From Methylobrevis albus (GTDB taxonomy: Bacteria; Pseudomonadota; Alphaproteobacteria; Rhizobiales; Pleomorphomonadaceae): a stretch of DNA of 64,000 bases. Shown piece by piece: positions 1 through 10,414 of this stretch. Under the pieces are notes generated by a model. That model searched no databases, was not told where the DNA came from, and saw only the letters and a list, made by a program, of their open reading frames with translations. Made by a program: the position numbers and the translations under genes. Where the stretch lies: positions 190,386 to 254,385 of the forward strand of contig NZ_JADZLT010000054.1 in assembly GCF_015904235.1 (NCBI RefSeq), in the 5' to 3' direction. The stretch's first letter is position 1, and each line of letters opens with the position of its first letter.

Positions 1-600
1 CATCGTCTCGTCGAACAGGCGGTTGAAGGCGCCGCGCCCGGTGATCGACTTCTCGAGGAACAGCTCCTCGACCCGGTCTTCCAGCTGGTGCGGCTTTTCC
101 TTGCGCACGTCCTCGATCCACGGCCGGTAGTGACCGAGTTCCGGATCCGCGAGCGCCGCGTCGAGCGCGGCGTCGTCGATGCGATTGAGCTCGAGCTCGA
201 AGAACAGCAGCTGCGAGCTCGCCGCCGTCAGCTTCTCGCTGGTGTCGCCGTAGAACTTCGCGCGCTTCGGGTCGCTGGTGTCGCCGGAATAGAGCAGGCC
301 GGCATAGGACATGACCCGGCCCATCAGTTCCTGGATCTCTTCGTACTCCCGGATCACCCGGGCGAGCGCCGCGCCGCCGACGGGGCTGTCGAGCAGCCCG
401 GCGAGCTTGCCCTTGTGGGCGGCGGCGAACGCGGCCGAATCGGTTTGCGCCCGGCCGACGTCGGCCGACACCTCCGGCGCATCCGGGCCGGAATAAAGGG
501 CCGAGAGATCCCATTCGGGCAGGTCGCCGAGCCCGGCGGACGCCGCCGCCGGAGCGGCAGGGGCGCGGGGCAGGTCGAAACGGTCGTAACGCACGGTCAT
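1..600 (-). CDS. pepF: Oligoendopeptidase F, M3 family (5' part; continues off the window)
   Basis: Zinc metallopeptidase of family M3 that cleaves short peptides in the cytoplasm. Only the first 200 codons are present; the gene runs off the left edge, so the HEXXH zinc site is not visible. The ATG is at 600 on the minus strand. After a Pro/Ala-rich leader the protein reads LGDLPEWDLSALYSGPDAP, the typical opening of alphaproteobacterial oligoendopeptidase F. It continues with the helical N-terminal domain, including GLLYSGDTSDPKRAKFYGD and LFFELELNRIDD, as in M3B peptidases. It is divergent from the response regulator at 907. The call rests on recognising the N-terminal sequence; a related M3 peptidase cannot be fully excluded. 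Confidence 0.85.
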   Translation of the reverse strand, partial: MTVRYDRFDLPRAPAAPAAASAGLGDLPEWDLSALYSGPDAPEVSADVGRAQTDSAAFAAAHKGKLAGLLDSPVGGAALARVIREYEEIQELMGRVMSYAGLLYSGDTSDPKRAKFYGDTSEKLTAASSQLLFFELELNRIDDAALDAALADPELGHYRPWIEDVRKEKPHQLEDRVEELFLEKSITGRGAFNRLFDETM

Positions 601-906
601 TCGCGGCACTCCGGAGGCGCAGGCTGACGCGGGATCGGCGTCGGGCGCGGGGCTGTGCCCCTTCATATCGGGTCCGCGCCGGGGGGATCAACGTCGGGGC
701 GACCGATCCTCGAAATAGAGCCGAGGCTTGAAAATCACGTCGAATTGTCCCGGCCGGGTTAAGCGGACCTTTACCGAGCCGGGCGCAGGCTGCGCCGAAT
801 TGAGACAGTTTCCGGACCCGCGGCGCCCTCGCGCCACGAGGCGCGGCCGCTTCGGCGGCCGGCCGCCGGAAGCAGCATCTGCGCACGCCTTCGAAAGTAT
901 CGCGTC
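601..906. other. Intergenic region between pepF and the response regulator
   Basis: About 306 bases between two divergent genes. I see no gene, tRNA or clear terminator. The only recognisable element is a near match to a CtrA box at 759-774, listed separately. Short open frames here are fortuitous in GC-rich DNA. Confidence 0.5.
759..774 (+). promoter_or_regulatory. Possible CtrA-binding box (TTAA-N7-TTTAC)
   Basis: TTAA, then seven bases, then TTTAC, one mismatch from the alphaproteobacterial CtrA consensus TTAA-N7-TTAAC. It lies about 135 bases upstream of the response regulator start at 907 in the divergent pepF intergenic region. A single near match may be chance, so this is a weak call. 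Confidence 0.25.
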
Positions 907-2484
<1,578 letters not shown>

Positions 2485-2597
2485 CGCGGCCCGGGAAATA
2501 TGATGACCGGTGCCGGCGCGCCTTGCGCCGGACGCCATCGGGGACCGAAATCGAACCAGCGCAGACCGCTTCGCCGGGCCTGCCCTTGCCGGGATGG

Positions 2598-4451
2598 ATG
2601 AGCATGAGAGACGACGCGGTGATGCTGCCCCGAGTTGCGATCCGTCCGGCCGCCGGCCTGCGCCGGGGCGCCCGCCTCGCCACGCGGCTCGCGGCCGGTC
2701 TCGGCCCTCGCCTGCTGCTCGCCGCCGCCCTCGCCGCGCTGCCGGCCACAGCCGGCGCCGAGCCGGCGCCCGAACGCTTCGCCGCGCTGTTCCCCGCCCC
2801 CGTCGGTCCGGCGCCCGAGGCCTTCGGGCCGCCCGGGCCGAGCGACCCGGCCTTCGCCGAACCGGCCCGCCCGGGTCCCGGCCCCGATCTGCCCCCGCCC
2901 GAAGCGGCCGCGCCCGGCGCCGACCCGGCGAACGCGCCCGCCGCGACCAGCCGGCTCGCCCTCAGCCTCGAAACGCTGCTCGCCGTGGTCCCGGCCGAAG
3001 GCAGCACGGCCGCGAAGAAGCGCCGCGCCGCCGTCGCCGAATTCTACCGTGAGCGCGACTACGCCCCGGCGTGGATCGTCGACGGCCGCTTCGGCACCGC
3101 GGCCCGCGCCGTCGCCACCGTCATCGCCGCCGCCGGCGACGAGGGTCTCGACCCCGCCGCCTTCGCCATGCCGCGGCTCGGCGCCGGCGACATCGCCGTG
3201 CCGAGCGACTGGGCCCGCGCCGAACTCGACCTGAAGCTCAGCCTCGCGGTGCTCGCCTACGCCGAAGCCGCCTCCGGCGGCCGCGTCGCGCCGCGCGCGA
3301 TCAGCCCGCTGATCACCCGCACGCCCGGGAAGATCGACCCGATCGCCGCGCTGCAGGACGTGCAGGCCGCCGCCGACCCCGCCGCCGCGCTCGCCGCCTT
3401 CAACCCGCCGCACGAGGACTACCGCCGCCTGAAAGCGAAGCTCGCCGAGGTGCGCGCCCGCCCGGTCGCCGTGCGTCCGGCGCCGATCCCGGACGGCAAG
3501 ACCCTGAAGCCCGGCATGCGCGACGACCGCGTCGCCCTGCTGCGCGCCCGCCTCGGCGTCTCCGGCGTCGCCGTCGACGCCGACGTCTACGACAACGATC
3601 TGGCGGCCGCGATGCGCGACTACCAGCGCGGCGCCGGCCTGTCCGACGACGCCATCGTCGGCCCGCGCACCATCGCCATGCTGAACGGCGAGGGCCGCGA
3701 CGAGGCGGGCGAGATCGTCGCCAACATGGAGATGTGGCGCTGGATGCCGCGCGACCTCGGCACCGACCACATCTTCGTCAACGTGCCGGAATTCATGGTG
3801 CGCATCCGCCGCGGCGGCACCGTGGTGCACGAGGCACGCGTCGTCGTCGGCACGGTGAAGAACCAGACGCCGGTGTTCTCCGACAGCATGTCGTTCATGG
3901 TGGTGAACCCCTACTGGAACGTGCCGCACTCGATCGCCTCGAAGGAGATGCTGCCCGAGATCAAGGCGAACCCGGCCGGCTATTTCGCCCGCCGCGGCTA
4001 CGAGGTGGTCGCCAACGGCAAGGTGGTGGATCCGAGCCGCATCATCTGGGACGAGAACGCGATCCGCGCCGTGCGCATCCGCCAGCCGCCGGGCGAGCGC
4101 AACGCCCTCGGCCACATCAAGTTCATGTTCCCCAACGAGCACGCGGTCTACCTGCACGACACCCCGTCGCGCGACCTGTTCGAGCGCAACTACCGTGCCT
4201 ACAGCCACGGCTGCGTCCGCGTGCACGAGCCGTTCGCGTTCGCCGAGGCGATCGTCGCCGGCGAACCCTCCCTCACCGTCGATCAGGTCAAGGCCCTCGT
4301 GGGCGGCCGCGAACGCCGCCTCGACCTCGAAAACCACCTCGCCGTCCACCTCGCCTACTTCACCGCCTGGGTCGACGACACCGGCGTCCTGCAGGTCCGC
4401 GACGACCTCTACGGCCACACGACGAAGGTGAAGAAGGCGCTGGGGATGTGA
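2598..4451 (+). CDS. L,D-transpeptidase, YcbB/LdtD type
   Basis: Periplasmic peptidoglycan cross-linking enzyme of 617 residues. The N-terminus has a signal peptide (basic stretch, then LLLAAALAALPATAGA) and then a long Pro/Ala-rich linker. A scaffold region follows, then a peptidoglycan-binding domain around LKPGMRDDRVALLRARLGV to VGPRTIAML. The YkuD catalytic domain covers the last third, with the active-site motif YSHGCVRVHEP holding the nucleophilic Cys and its His. The frame is open back to a GTG at 2481 that overlaps the previous stop. I prefer ATG 2598 (or 2604) because it puts the signal peptide near the start. Such enzymes form 3-3 cross-links and may anchor outer-membrane proteins. 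Confidence 0.88.
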   Translation: MSMRDDAVMLPRVAIRPAAGLRRGARLATRLAAGLGPRLLLAAALAALPATAGAEPAPERFAALFPAPVGPAPEAFGPPGPSDPAFAEPARPGPGPDLPPPEAAAPGADPANAPAATSRLALSLETLLAVVPAEGSTAAKKRRAAVAEFYRERDYAPAWIVDGRFGTAARAVATVIAAAGDEGLDPAAFAMPRLGAGDIAVPSDWARAELDLKLSLAVLAYAEAASGGRVAPRAISPLITRTPGKIDPIAALQDVQAAADPAAALAAFNPPHEDYRRLKAKLAEVRARPVAVRPAPIPDGKTLKPGMRDDRVALLRARLGVSGVAVDADVYDNDLAAAMRDYQRGAGLSDDAIVGPRTIAMLNGEGRDEAGEIVANMEMWRWMPRDLGTDHIFVNVPEFMVRIRRGGTVVHEARVVVGTVKNQTPVFSDSMSFMVVNPYWNVPHSIASKEMLPEIKANPAGYFARRGYEVVANGKVVDPSRIIWDENAIRAVRIRQPPGERNALGHIKFMFPNEHAVYLHDTPSRDLFERNYRAYSHGCVRVHEPFAFAEAIVAGEPSLTVDQVKALVGGRERRLDLENHLAVHLAYFTAWVDDTGVLQVRDDLYGHTTKVKKALGM

Positions 4452-4561
4452 TCGATCTCCCTCTTTCCGACGCCGGACCGACAGGTCCAGTGCGGTAGAA
4501 GGCGATGGTTTCCCGCGCGGCCCGGTGGTCTGCTACGACCGGGGCCGAGGGGGAACGCCAG

Positions 4562-5266
4562 ATGTCGCGCTTGCCAGATCACGCCGAGAACCATCTCGTC
4601 TCCCGCATCGGCTGGCTGCGCGCCGCGGTGCTCGGCGCCAACGACGGCCTCGTCTCGACGGCGAGCCTCGTCGTCGGCGTCGCGGCCGCGGCGAGCGGAA
4701 CGACCGAGGTCCTGCTCGCCGGCACCGCCGGCCTCGTCGCCGGTGCGATGTCGATGGCGGCGGGCGAATATGTCTCGGTCAGCTCGCAGTCCGATACCGA
4801 GCGCGCCGACCTCGCGCGCGAAACCCGCGAACTCGCCGAACAGCCGGAACTCGAACTGCAGGAACTCGCCGACATCTACGTCGGGCGCGGCCTCGAACCC
4901 GCCCTGGCGCGCGAAGTCGCCCGGCAGCTGATGGCGAAGGATGCGCTCGGCGCGCACGCCCGCGACGAACTCGGCATTCTCGAACAGACCGTCGCCCGCC
5001 CGGTCCAGGCCGCCCTCACCTCGGCCGTCACCTTCTCGATCGGTGCGGCGCTGCCGCTCGTCGCCACCCTGCTCGCCCCCGCCGGCCTCGTCGTGCCGAT
5101 CGTCTCCGCCACCTCGCTCGCCGGCCTCGCCCTGCTCGGCGCCGTCGGCGCCAAGGCGGGCGGCGCCGCGGTGCTGAAGGCCACCCTCCGCGTCAGCTTC
5201 TGGGGCGCCCTTGCGATGGCGACGACCGCCGGCATCGGCGCGCTGTTCGGTACGACGATCGGTTGA
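4562..5266 (+). CDS. VIT1/CCC1 family membrane protein
   Basis: 234-residue integral membrane protein of the VIT1/CCC1 (DUF125) family, whose characterised members move iron or manganese ions across membranes. The opening HAENHLVSRIGWLRAAVLGANDGLVSTAS is typical, with the conserved GANDG motif in the first transmembrane helix. A second helix contains AGAMSMAAGEYVSVSSQ. A hydrophilic, acidic loop (about residues 80-150, rich in Glu and Leu) follows, where family members bind metal. Three more helices lie at the C-terminus. The start at 4562 is preferred to 4505 because the homologous region begins with MSRLPDHAENH. It is convergent with the LysR gene. The metal cannot be told from sequence. 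Confidence 0.85.
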   Translation: MSRLPDHAENHLVSRIGWLRAAVLGANDGLVSTASLVVGVAAAASGTTEVLLAGTAGLVAGAMSMAAGEYVSVSSQSDTERADLARETRELAEQPELELQELADIYVGRGLEPALAREVARQLMAKDALGAHARDELGILEQTVARPVQAALTSAVTFSIGAALPLVATLLAPAGLVVPIVSATSLAGLALLGAVGAKAGGAAVLKATLRVSFWGALAMATTAGIGALFGTTIG

Positions 5267-5296
5267 TCCCGGAGGGGGAGCAGCAGTTGCGCGCGG

Positions 5297-6238
5297 TTAC
5301 TCCGCCCCGTCGGCCTCCAGCCGCGCCGCGCGCAGCACGAGCCGGCGGAGCCAGGCGTGATCCGGCTCGCCATGCACCCGTTCGTGCCAGACCATCCGAT
5401 AGCCGAAGTTGGGCAGCTCCAGCGGCGGCTCGACGAGGCGCAGGCGGCTGTCGTCGGCGAAGTTCGTCGCCGCGCGGCGCGGAATGGTCAGCACGAGGTC
5501 CGAACTCGCGGTGACGAGCGCGGCCGTCGCAAAATAAGGGATACGCACGGCGACGTGCCGACTGAGGCCGAGCGCCGCGAGCGCCGTATCCACCGGCCCC
5601 GCCTTGCCACCACCGACCGTGACGAGGATATGCGCCGCCGCGACATAATCCTCGAGGCGCATACGGCCCTCTTCGGCCCGCTGCAGCGCCGGATGACCGG
5701 CGCGCACCAGGCAGGCGAAGGTCTCGCGGAAGAGGTCGCGCGTCCGGAGGTTCGGCGGCACGGGATTGTCGCTGTAGAACGCGAGGTCGACGTTGGCCTC
5801 GCCGAGGTTTCGGAAAGCCTGGCCGTCGATGGGAACCACCTGGACGCTCGCCTTCGGCGCCGCCGTGAACATCAGGCCGGCGAGGCGGGGCAGCACGACG
5901 GTGGCGCCGTAGTCCGTCGTAGCGATCCGGAACACGCGGTCGGTGCTCGCGGGATCGAAGGGCGGCCGTGTCGCGAGCAGGTCGCGCAACCCGGCAAGCG
6001 CCTGCTGCGCCGGTTCGAGCAGCTCGCCGCCCCGGATCGTCGGCCGCATGATCGTGCCGGACTTCACGAGCAGCGCGTCGTCGAAGATCAGTCGCAGCTT
6101 CGCCAGCGCCCGGCTCACGGCCGGCTGGCTCATGCCGCTCCGCTCGGCCGTGCGCGTGACGCTGCGGGTTTCGAGCAGCGTCTTCAGCACCACCAGCAGG
6201 TTGAGGTCGATGCGGAAAAGATCGTCGTCGCCACCCAT
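5297..6238 (-). CDS. LysR-family transcriptional regulator
   Basis: 313-residue regulator. The N-terminal winged helix-turn-helix begins FRIDLNLLVVLKTLLETRSVTRTAERSGMSQPAVSRALAKLR, as in the NodD/Nac-like branch of LysR. An effector-binding type 2 periplasmic fold follows at about residues 95-300. The frame extends to 6382, but the ATG at 6238 (MGGDDDLFRIDLN) matches the family length. The gene is divergent from the metallo-hydrolase at 6389, and a dyad of LysR type lies between them at 6271-6293. The simplest reading is that it controls itself and the hydrolase gene. The effector is unknown. Confidence 0.9.
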   Translation of the reverse strand: MGGDDDLFRIDLNLLVVLKTLLETRSVTRTAERSGMSQPAVSRALAKLRLIFDDALLVKSGTIMRPTIRGGELLEPAQQALAGLRDLLATRPPFDPASTDRVFRIATTDYGATVVLPRLAGLMFTAAPKASVQVVPIDGQAFRNLGEANVDLAFYSDNPVPPNLRTRDLFRETFACLVRAGHPALQRAEEGRMRLEDYVAAAHILVTVGGGKAGPVDTALAALGLSRHVAVRIPYFATAALVTASSDLVLTIPRRAATNFADDSRLRLVEPPLELPNFGYRMVWHERVHGEPDHAWLRRLVLRAARLEADGAE

Positions 6239-6270
6239 CCCGCCCTCGCCCGGCTGCCGTGCGCGCGTCA

Positions 6271-6293
6271 CGTTATCCGCTGAGTGAATAACG
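6271..6293. promoter_or_regulatory. LysR-type operator dyad
   Basis: Perfect inverted repeat CGTTAT and ATAACG separated by 11 bases. This gives the T-N11-A arrangement with dyad symmetry expected of a LysR recognition site. It sits 33 bases upstream of the LysR start in the only intergenic region between it and the divergent hydrolase gene. Confidence 0.5.
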
Positions 6294-6388
6294 CGTATCG
6301 CGTCACGCCGGTTTCTGCAAGACGAGGTGACCAGTACCATGGCGAGCATTCGGGGGTCGCACGCAGCGATCCTCAATCTCACTCGAAC

Positions 6389-7381
6389 ATGGGAGATGGT
6401 TCCTTGAGTAAATATCTGTTCAACCGGCGCAGCATCATGTTGAGCGCTGCCGTCGCCGTCCCCGCGGTCACGCTGATCGGCGCCGCAGCTGCACAGTCAC
6501 CGGCCGCCGCGACCGCGAATGCCGGCTATTACCGCTTCAGCGTCGGCGAAATACAGGCGACCGTGCTGAGCGATGGGCTTATCAGCGGGCCGACGCGCAT
6601 CTATGCCAGCGACGCCGCCGAGATGGACCTGCACGAAGCCCTTCGCCTCGCCTTCCTGCCGACCGACACACTGACGCTCAACCTCAACACGCTGCTGATC
6701 GAGACCGGCGGCCGCCGCATCCTGATCGAGGCGGGCGCGTCGCAGACCATGGGGCCGAACGGCGGCCGGCTGTTCGACAATCTCGCCGCGATCGGCCTCG
6801 GCCCGGACGACATCGACATCATCGTGGTCTCGCACACCCACCCCGACCACGTCGGCAACCTGCGCAGCGCCGACGGCGGCAAGGCCTTCCCGCGCGCCAC
6901 CGTCTACGCACCCGAAGCCGACTGGGAGTTCTTCGTTCGCGGCGAGCCGGATCTCTCCTACATGCCCGTCAACGAGGAGTTCCGCCGCCGCTTCGGCGCC
7001 GCGATCAAGCGGAGCGTCGAGCCGATCGCCGCTGACGTCGTGCTCTACCAGGCGGGCGACGAGATCGTTCCCGGGCTGACGACCCTCGCCGCCCCGGGGC
7101 ACACGCCGGGCATGGTGTCGTTTCTCGTTCACTCGGGCCCCGACCAGCTGCTGCTGACCGGCGACCTCGCCTATCATCCGGTGGTGAACATCGATCGCCC
7201 GTGGCGGCCGGGACCCGATCGCGACAAGGACACTGCGCTGCAGTCGCGCCGGCGGATCTTCGACCAGGCGGCGACCGACCGCCTGCTGGTGCTCGGCTTC
7301 CACTACCCGTTCCCGGGCCTCGGCCGCATGCTGAAGACCGACGGGGGATATGCCTGGGTGCCGGCGAACTGGCAGTTCTAG
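6389..7381 (+). CDS. Metallo-beta-lactamase-fold hydrolase, exported
   Basis: 330-residue MBL-fold enzyme. The N-terminus NRRSIMLSAAVAVPAVTLIGAAAAQ is a signal sequence, with a twin arginine before the hydrophobic core, so Tat export is possible. The metal site is clear: SHTHPDHVGN (HxHxDH), a later His in APGHTPGM, an Asp in TGDLAYH and a C-terminal His in LGFHYPFPG. The start is uncertain. ATG 6389 has no obvious ribosome-binding site, whereas TTG 6404 has GGGAG eight bases upstream. The divergent LysR gene is its likely regulator. The substrate is unknown; lactonases and other hydrolases share this fold. Confidence 0.85.
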   Translation: MGDGSLSKYLFNRRSIMLSAAVAVPAVTLIGAAAAQSPAAATANAGYYRFSVGEIQATVLSDGLISGPTRIYASDAAEMDLHEALRLAFLPTDTLTLNLNTLLIETGGRRILIEAGASQTMGPNGGRLFDNLAAIGLGPDDIDIIVVSHTHPDHVGNLRSADGGKAFPRATVYAPEADWEFFVRGEPDLSYMPVNEEFRRRFGAAIKRSVEPIAADVVLYQAGDEIVPGLTTLAAPGHTPGMVSFLVHSGPDQLLLTGDLAYHPVVNIDRPWRPGPDRDKDTALQSRRRIFDQAATDRLLVLGFHYPFPGLGRMLKTDGGYAWVPANWQF

Positions 7382-7389
7382 CATGGCCG

Positions 7390-8530
7390 CGAGCGTAAAC
7401 TATTACCCCGCGCAAAATCAATGAAGCTGATTTTACTTTAAGCGAGTACTGGCAGCAAATGGGTTAAACTTAACATCTACTCAAATGAAATCTATACGAC
7501 TAAATCGCGCGATAATTACTCGAATCATAGAATTAATAAAATTCCAAATTCTATTTGGAAGACAAGTTAATTCGTCCGCATTCTTCTTCGATCGAAGCGA
7601 CAATTGTCTCAGTTAAATGGATTAGTTTTTCTAATGTTGGAACCACGAGCTCGCCAGCAAAAGCGTCTGGCCTAGAAAATACTATATTGAACTTAAATCG
7701 CGGCTTGCTTGTCGCAATAGTTCCAGGGCGCGCAACCGCATATAAAATTTCATTATGCTGTCGGTCCCACACTGGCCTGATCATAGCAAATCCGGTCGAG
7801 CGAAGAATAACTGTCGGCCCGAGGGAGGCGTCCGAAATAACAGTTGCGACCATTGATATGAAAGCGTGCTCGTTTACTCGACGCGAATCATTCATAGCCC
7901 AAAGTAAATCATTACCACCCGAGTACGGCTGAAATGACCTCATTAAGTTCAGAACAGATACCGGGATATCTTTGCACCGGCCCTTGATTGAATTCTCAAG
8001 ATCTGACAATTTTTCAGCAAAAGGAAAATGACAATGCTTTGGGTTTTCCTTACCGCTGGCTACGGCCGACGCATATCCGGCCTGATCTAGAGCAGAACGC
8101 AAATTTCCTACGGCATCCGCCGAGATCGCAGAGAGTCGATCTGGAAATCTTTGCTTTAGTACGGCTCTATGCTCATAGTTTCCAGATTCAATATTTTTCT
8201 TTTTGATGTACTCATAAGTCTGAGTTGCGAAAAATAGATTTGTATCGCGATCAATTTCGTCCTTGAGCTCTCTTGCCCGACTAATGCGAATGCGAGCGCT
8301 TTGGAACAGACCTTCCATCGTCACCTCGAATGAAGCAGCTCGAAGTTAAAATTCATGGAATAGGCCGAATTTGGAATAAACTAATGAGCCAATTGAAAAA
8401 TTGACTGCATGATCAATAACAGGGAGGCCCAACCGGCAAAAGAAAAAGATGGGAACAAGCTTCCGGACAAAACGCGCAAAAGCTAGACTCTGTCGGTCAA
8501 GCAACTACAGACGGACCCCATCTGAGGCAG
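7390..8530. other. AT-rich segment on the 3' side of tRNA-Val (possible island remnant)
   Basis: Base composition drops abruptly after the metallo-hydrolase stop and recovers at the tRNA-Val gene. The segment contains one orphan gene (7551-8318, minus) flanked by AT-rich non-coding DNA. It borders the 3' end of a tRNA gene, a common integration site. I found no integrase and no repeat of the tRNA 3' end at the far border, so any mobile element has decayed. Confidence 0.5.
7551..8318 (-). CDS. Hypothetical protein in AT-rich segment
   Basis: 255-residue protein of unknown function. The ATG at 8318 has GAGG five bases upstream; the GTG at 8324 overlaps that ribosome-binding site and is less likely. 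There is no signal peptide and no membrane segment. The N-terminal part is helical and charged (FQSARIRISRARELKDEID). A central stretch, RFPDRLSAISADAVGNLRSALD, suggests a helical core, followed by a more beta-rich half and a final helix. Codon use is AT-rich, unlike all flanking genes, which suggests recent acquisition. I recognise no catalytic motif and assign no function. Confidence 0.7.
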   Translation of the reverse strand: MEGLFQSARIRISRARELKDEIDRDTNLFFATQTYEYIKKKNIESGNYEHRAVLKQRFPDRLSAISADAVGNLRSALDQAGYASAVASGKENPKHCHFPFAEKLSDLENSIKGRCKDIPVSVLNLMRSFQPYSGGNDLLWAMNDSRRVNEHAFISMVATVISDASLGPTVILRSTGFAMIRPVWDRQHNEILYAVARPGTIATSKPRFKFNIVFSRPDAFAGELVVPTLEKLIHLTETIVASIEEECGRINLSSK

Positions 8531-8536
8531 AGTGGA

Positions 8537-8611
<75 letters not shown>

Positions 8612-8795
8612 GGTCACCATCCTGCGGGGCCGCCGGTCACCCGGCGGCGTGGGCTGCGGTATAGCGAGGTTCTTTCAGGCTGGCAAGCGGGTTTCGACGC
8701 TTGATCGCAAGCCCTTTGCTCGCCCGGAAAGTCGCCGGTGAAAACGGCGGCTTTCCCTTGTCCGGCCGCGCGTGCCGGTCGTCCGCGCCGCCCGT

Positions 8796-9155
8796 TCAGG
8801 CGGCGAGCATGCGCTCGACCTCGCGGACGAGATCCTTCAGGTGGAACGGCTTCGAGAGGACCTTGGCGTCCTTCGGGGCGTGGCTGTCGGGGTTGAGGGC
8901 GACGGCGGCGAAGCCCGTGATGAACATGATCTTGAGGTCGGGATCGAGTTCGCTCGCGCGGCGGGCGAGTTCGATCCCGTCCATCTCGGGCATCACGATG
9001 TCGGTCAGCAGCAGCGTGAACGGCTCTTCGCGCAGCCGGTCGTAGGCGCTCTTGCCGTTGTCGAACGACACGACGTCGTAGCCGGCGTTCTGCAACGCAC
9101 GAGCCAGGAAGCGGCGCATGTCGTTGTCGTCTTCGGCGAGCAGGATGCGGTTCAT
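8796..9155 (-). CDS. cpdR: CpdR-type single-domain response regulator
   Basis: 119-residue stand-alone receiver domain. It opens MNRILLAEDDNDMRRFLARAL and has phospho-acceptor Asp52 in LLTDIVMPEMDG and Lys in LSKPFHLKDL, followed by a short hydrophobic C-terminus ending MLAA. Length and sequence match CpdR, which when unphosphorylated primes ClpXP to degrade cell-cycle substrates such as PdeA in Caulobacter and is itself dephosphorylated through the CckA-ChpT relay. The frame is open to 9272, but the ATG at 9155 gives the family start. It is divergent from the N-formylglutamate amidohydrolase gene, an arrangement I recall from Rhizobiales. Confidence 0.92.
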   Translation of the reverse strand: MNRILLAEDDNDMRRFLARALQNAGYDVVSFDNGKSAYDRLREEPFTLLLTDIVMPEMDGIELARRASELDPDLKIMFITGFAAVALNPDSHAPKDAKVLSKPFHLKDLVREVERMLAA

Positions 9156-9403
9156 GTCGGGTCCCGAGGCTGGCGCGGCCGGACGGTGACGATCATCCGG
9201 CCCGAGAGGCAAACACATTCCATAGAGCGCCGCCACGGTAAACATCGGGTGAAAGCCCCTCGCCGCCGGCAACGCGGCGCTTAACTCTGTTTCCCCGGTA
9301 CCGTTGCCTGAAAAGCACGTGAAGACCGGCGCTTCCGATGGACAGAGCCCCGGAAGTTCGGCACGATAATTCCTTAGCCGCAGCGGGCGGAGACCCCGGA
9401 AGA

Positions 9404-10291
9404 ATGCGCGTCGTCGCCGAGCTGAAGATGGAGGACGGGTTCGAGATCGTCGAACCGGCCGAGCCGAAGGTGCCCTTCGTCTTCGATTCCCCGCATTCCG
9501 GCGACCTCTATCCGAGCAGTTTCCTTGCCTCCTCCCGGCTCGATTCGAGCCGGATCCGCCTCTCGGAAGACGCCTTCGTCGACCGGCTGTTCGCCGGCGT
9601 CGTCGAGCTCGGCGCCCCCTTGGTCCGCGCCCGCTTCCCCCGCGCCTTCCTCGACGTCAACCGCGAGCCCTACGAGCTCGACCCGAAGATGTTTTCCGGC
9701 CGGCTGCCGTCCTACGCCAACGTGCGCTCGCTGCGCGTCGCCGGCGGGCTCGGCACCATCGCCCGGGTCGTGTCGGAGACCGAGGAGATCTACGCCGGGC
9801 CGATCCCGGTCGAGGAGGCGCTGCAGCGCATCGAGACCTTCTATCGCCCCTATCACGCCGCGCTGCGCCGGCTGCTCGCCCGCACCCACCTGCGCTTCGG
9901 CCAGGCGGTGCTGATCGACTGCCACTCGATGCCCTCGACCTGCCGCAGCGCCGAGGCGCGGGGCCGCGCCGACATCATCCTCGGCGACCGCTACGGCACC
10001 AGCTGCGCCCGCATCCTGATCGAGTCCGCCGCCTCGATCCTGCGCGACCTCGGCTTCACGGTGTCGATCAACAAGCCCTACGCCGGCGGCTTCATCACGG
10101 AGCACTACGGCCGGCCGAGCCGCGGCCTGCACGCGCTGCAGATCGAGATCAACCGCGCGCTCTACATGGACGAGCGCCGCTACGAGCCGCTCGCCGTGTT
10201 CGGCGAGGTGCAGCGCAGGCTGACCCTGTTCGCCCGCGATCTGGTCGACACCCCGATCGCCGACGGCGGGCTCGCCGCCGCGGCGGAGTAG
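9404..10291 (+). CDS. N-formylglutamate amidohydrolase family protein
   Basis: Protein of the N-formylglutamate deformylase family, which releases formate and glutamate in histidine breakdown. It has the family landmarks VPFVFDSPHSGDLYP, FPRAFLDVNREPYELDPKMF, LIDCHSMPS, DIILGDRYGTSC, NKPYAGGFITEHYG and LQIEINRALYM. The conserved His, Asp and Glu in these are probable metal and catalytic residues. The start is uncertain: ATG 9338 is the longest option, 9404 and 9428 are also possible, and none has a strong ribosome-binding site. There are no hut genes nearby, so this may be a housekeeping paralogue rather than HutG. Confidence 0.88.
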   Translation: MRVVAELKMEDGFEIVEPAEPKVPFVFDSPHSGDLYPSSFLASSRLDSSRIRLSEDAFVDRLFAGVVELGAPLVRARFPRAFLDVNREPYELDPKMFSGRLPSYANVRSLRVAGGLGTIARVVSETEEIYAGPIPVEEALQRIETFYRPYHAALRRLLARTHLRFGQAVLIDCHSMPSTCRSAEARGRADIILGDRYGTSCARILIESAASILRDLGFTVSINKPYAGGFITEHYGRPSRGLHALQIEINRALYMDERRYEPLAVFGEVQRRLTLFARDLVDTPIADGGLAAAAE

Positions 10292-10414
10292 CGCAGGTTT
10301 TCCTTGTTCGGCGCGGGGGGCGCGGGGTATCCAGACCCGGTTCGCCCGCGCGCCCCGTGGGCCGCCCTCCTCCGGCCGGATCTTCCCCGGCCAAGCGATC
10401 CGGGACATCCCTCC

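Noticed and set aside
88..627. Plus-strand open frame of 179 codons at the left end
   Set aside because: It is the shadow of the pepF coding strand; the minus strand carries a recognisable oligoendopeptidase.
7382..8536. Attachment-site duplicate of the tRNA-Val 3' end at the left border of the AT-rich segment
   Set aside because: I looked for the last bases of the tRNA near 7382-7450 and found no match.
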